Assembly: GCF_020149915.1 (NCBI RefSeq)
Contig: NZ_CP083760.1
Coordinates: forward strand, 310,001-374,000
Direction: 5' to 3'
DNA: 64,000 nucleotides
Origin: Candidatus Sulfidibacterium hydrothermale
GTDB taxonomy: Bacteria > Bacteroidota > Bacteroidia > Bacteroidales > F082
Shown here: positions 62,798 to 64,000 of the stretch, piece after piece
How the letters are laid out: every line of letters begins with the position of its first letter
How positions within the stretch are numbered: position 1 is the stretch's first letter
Translations under genes and position numbers: made by a program
The notes under the pieces: generated by a model
Databases searched by the model: none
Told to the model about the DNA's origin: nothing
The model's input: the letters and a program-made list of their open reading frames with translations, nothing else

Positions 62798-64000
62798 ATG
62801 AGAGTTTTGATGTTCGGTTGGGAATTTCCGCCACATATTACCGGAGGACTGGGAACCGCCTGTTATGGCCTTACCAAAGGCTTAAGCAAACACGGTACCG
62901 ACATTATTTTTGTGGTTCCGAAAGCCTATGGCGATGAAGACCAGCAAGTAGCTTCCATCCGTAATGCCAGCGGTATTCCTTTCGATATAAACGATGAAGA
63001 ATACAAAGCTTACTGGGAACATATTCAGTATATCGAAATTGGTTCCAACATCATTCCTTACGTCAGCCCTGAATATTTTTCAAAAGTTACGCAGAAAAAA
63101 CAAAAAACCGGTGAAGAGCTGATCAGTCATGTTTTTTCGCGTCATTTTGAGTTTTCCGGAACGTATGGCGGTAACCTGATGGAAGAGGTGGCCCGCTATG
63201 CACTGATTGCTTCTGCGTTAGCACTAAAAGAAAATTTTGATGTGATCCACGCCCACGACTGGTTGACCTATCCGGCGGGTATTGCCGCAAAAAAATCTTC
63301 CGGAAAAAAACTGGTAGTCCATATGCACGCCACCGAATTTGACCGTACCGGTGGAAATGTGAACCAACAGGTTTATGACATTGAACGCCAGGGTATGGAA
63401 GAAGCGGATGCCGTGATTACCGTGAGTAACCTGACCCGTAACATTGTCATTGAAAAATATGGAATTTCCCCGGAAAAAGTGTTTACGGTGCATAATGCAG
63501 TGGACCAAAACACCATGAAACAACATCGGGGAAATACAAAACATTTTAATGAAAAGCTGGTAACTTTTTTGGGACGGATTACTTTCCAAAAAGGTCCGGA
63601 TTATTTTATTGAAGCAGCCTATAAAGTTTTGCAAAAAGACCCGAATATTCGTTTTGCCATGGCGGGTTCGGGGGATATGCTATTCCGGATGATCCGGCGG
63701 GTAGCCCAGCTTCGCATGGCGGATAAATTTCATTTTACCGGATTTTTACAAGGCAATGATGTAGACCATATTTTCAGCATGAGCGATGTATTTGTGATGC
63801 CGTCGGTTTCCGAACCGTTTGGTATTGTTCCGCTTGAAGCGATGCGTTCCAGTGTTCCCGTAATTATTTCAAAACAAAGCGGGGTAGCCGAAATTTTACA
63901 TCACGCTTTAAAAGTAGACTTTTGGGATATCGATGCCATGGCCGATGCTATTTACGGCCTTTGCCACTACGACGGCTTGTCGAAAATGTTTAAAAAATAC
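62798..64000 (+). CDS. Glycogen synthase-like glycosyltransferase (3' end missing)
   Basis: Partial GT-B glycosyltransferase, 401 codons in frame to the window edge from the ATG at 62798. The N-terminal domain starts MRVLMFGWEFPPHITGGLGT, with the glycine loop that contacts the nucleotide sugar. FDVIHAHDWLTYPAG and VHMHATEFDRTGGN follow. The C-terminal domain has FLGRITFQKGPDYFIEAA and the catalytic EX7E-type motif SVSEPFGIVPLEAM. It is related to GT4/GT5 alpha-glucan synthases and, with the debranching enzyme, probably makes glycogen. GT4 enzymes that make other products cannot be ruled out. Confidence 0.9.
   Translation, partial: MRVLMFGWEFPPHITGGLGTACYGLTKGLSKHGTDIIFVVPKAYGDEDQQVASIRNASGIPFDINDEEYKAYWEHIQYIEIGSNIIPYVSPEYFSKVTQKKQKTGEELISHVFSRHFEFSGTYGGNLMEEVARYALIASALALKENFDVIHAHDWLTYPAGIAAKKSSGKKLVVHMHATEFDRTGGNVNQQVYDIERQGMEEADAVITVSNLTRNIVIEKYGISPEKVFTVHNAVDQNTMKQHRGNTKHFNEKLVTFLGRITFQKGPDYFIEAAYKVLQKDPNIRFAMAGSGDMLFRMIRRVAQLRMADKFHFTGFLQGNDVDHIFSMSDVFVMPSVSEPFGIVPLEAMRSSVPVIISKQSGVAEILHHALKVDFWDIDAMADAIYGLCHYDGLSKMFKKY

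Noticed and set aside
1-64000. tRNA, rRNA or insertion-sequence genes
   Set aside because: No cloverleaf-like sequence, rRNA segment or transposase reading frame was seen in any intergenic region.

Overview
This window reads as a chromosomal segment of a Bacteroidota (Bacteroidales-like) bacterium. The evidence is an adjacent SusC/SusD pair under an ECF sigma/FecR pair, two proteases with type IX secretion (T9SS) C-terminal sorting domains, many Bacteroidota-type promoters (TTTG or TTTC, about 19 nt, then TAnnTTTG) in place of Shine-Dalgarno sites, a lengthened IspG, and NrtR/AraR-like Nudix transcription factors. I found no rRNA, tRNA, CRISPR array, insertion sequence or prophage.

Layout. 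1-7011 (minus): a partial multi-membrane NtrY-like histidine kinase, a zinc-ribbon methyltransferase, mnmG, ybeY and a degenerate RsbW-like ATPase-fold protein. 7113-10095 (plus): a T9SS-exported M1 aminopeptidase and an NAD-dependent epimerase. ispG faces them, followed by ridA and a GH35 beta-galactosidase. 14010-20636 (minus): a 2208-residue protein that joins an aminotransferase-fold PLP domain to an HPr-kinase-like P-loop domain. It is followed by asnB, nhaC, and a minus-strand sugar block (sodium/sugar symporter, galM, six-hairpin glycosidase lipoprotein, Nudix regulator). 30234-39974 (minus): ECF sigma, FecR, SusC with STN domain, SusD, a metallophosphoesterase lipoprotein and a T9SS C10 protease. 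40444-43099: a sugar porter divergent from a second Nudix regulator. 43125-48831: a C69 dipeptidase, a BNR-repeat exported protein and a small lipoprotein. 49069-54958: a fused peptide ABC ATPase, RNase R, FabH, L32 and YceD. 54959-57597: a repeat-rich stretch with three copies of a 102-bp element around a FISUMP lipoprotein. 57598-64000: mobA with a membrane protein, galK, a glycogen debranching enzyme and a partial glycogen-synthase-like glycosyltransferase.

How it works together. Galactose and glucan use recur: beta-galactosidase, mutarotase, galactokinase, two sugar transporters, a surface glycosidase and the start of a glycogen cluster. Both sugar-transport loci sit beside a Nudix regulator with a broken hydrolase box and candidate operators. 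A second theme is scavenging of peptides and phosphate at the cell surface (M1, C10, C69, metallophosphoesterase, SusCD, peptide ABC ATPase).

The strongest candidate for an undescribed system is the 2208-residue PLP/HprK-like fusion. Its aminotransferase residues (N676, D705, Y708, K750, R982) and its kinase P-loop (K1699) are all intact in one chain. I know of no characterised protein with this architecture, but I could not search for one.
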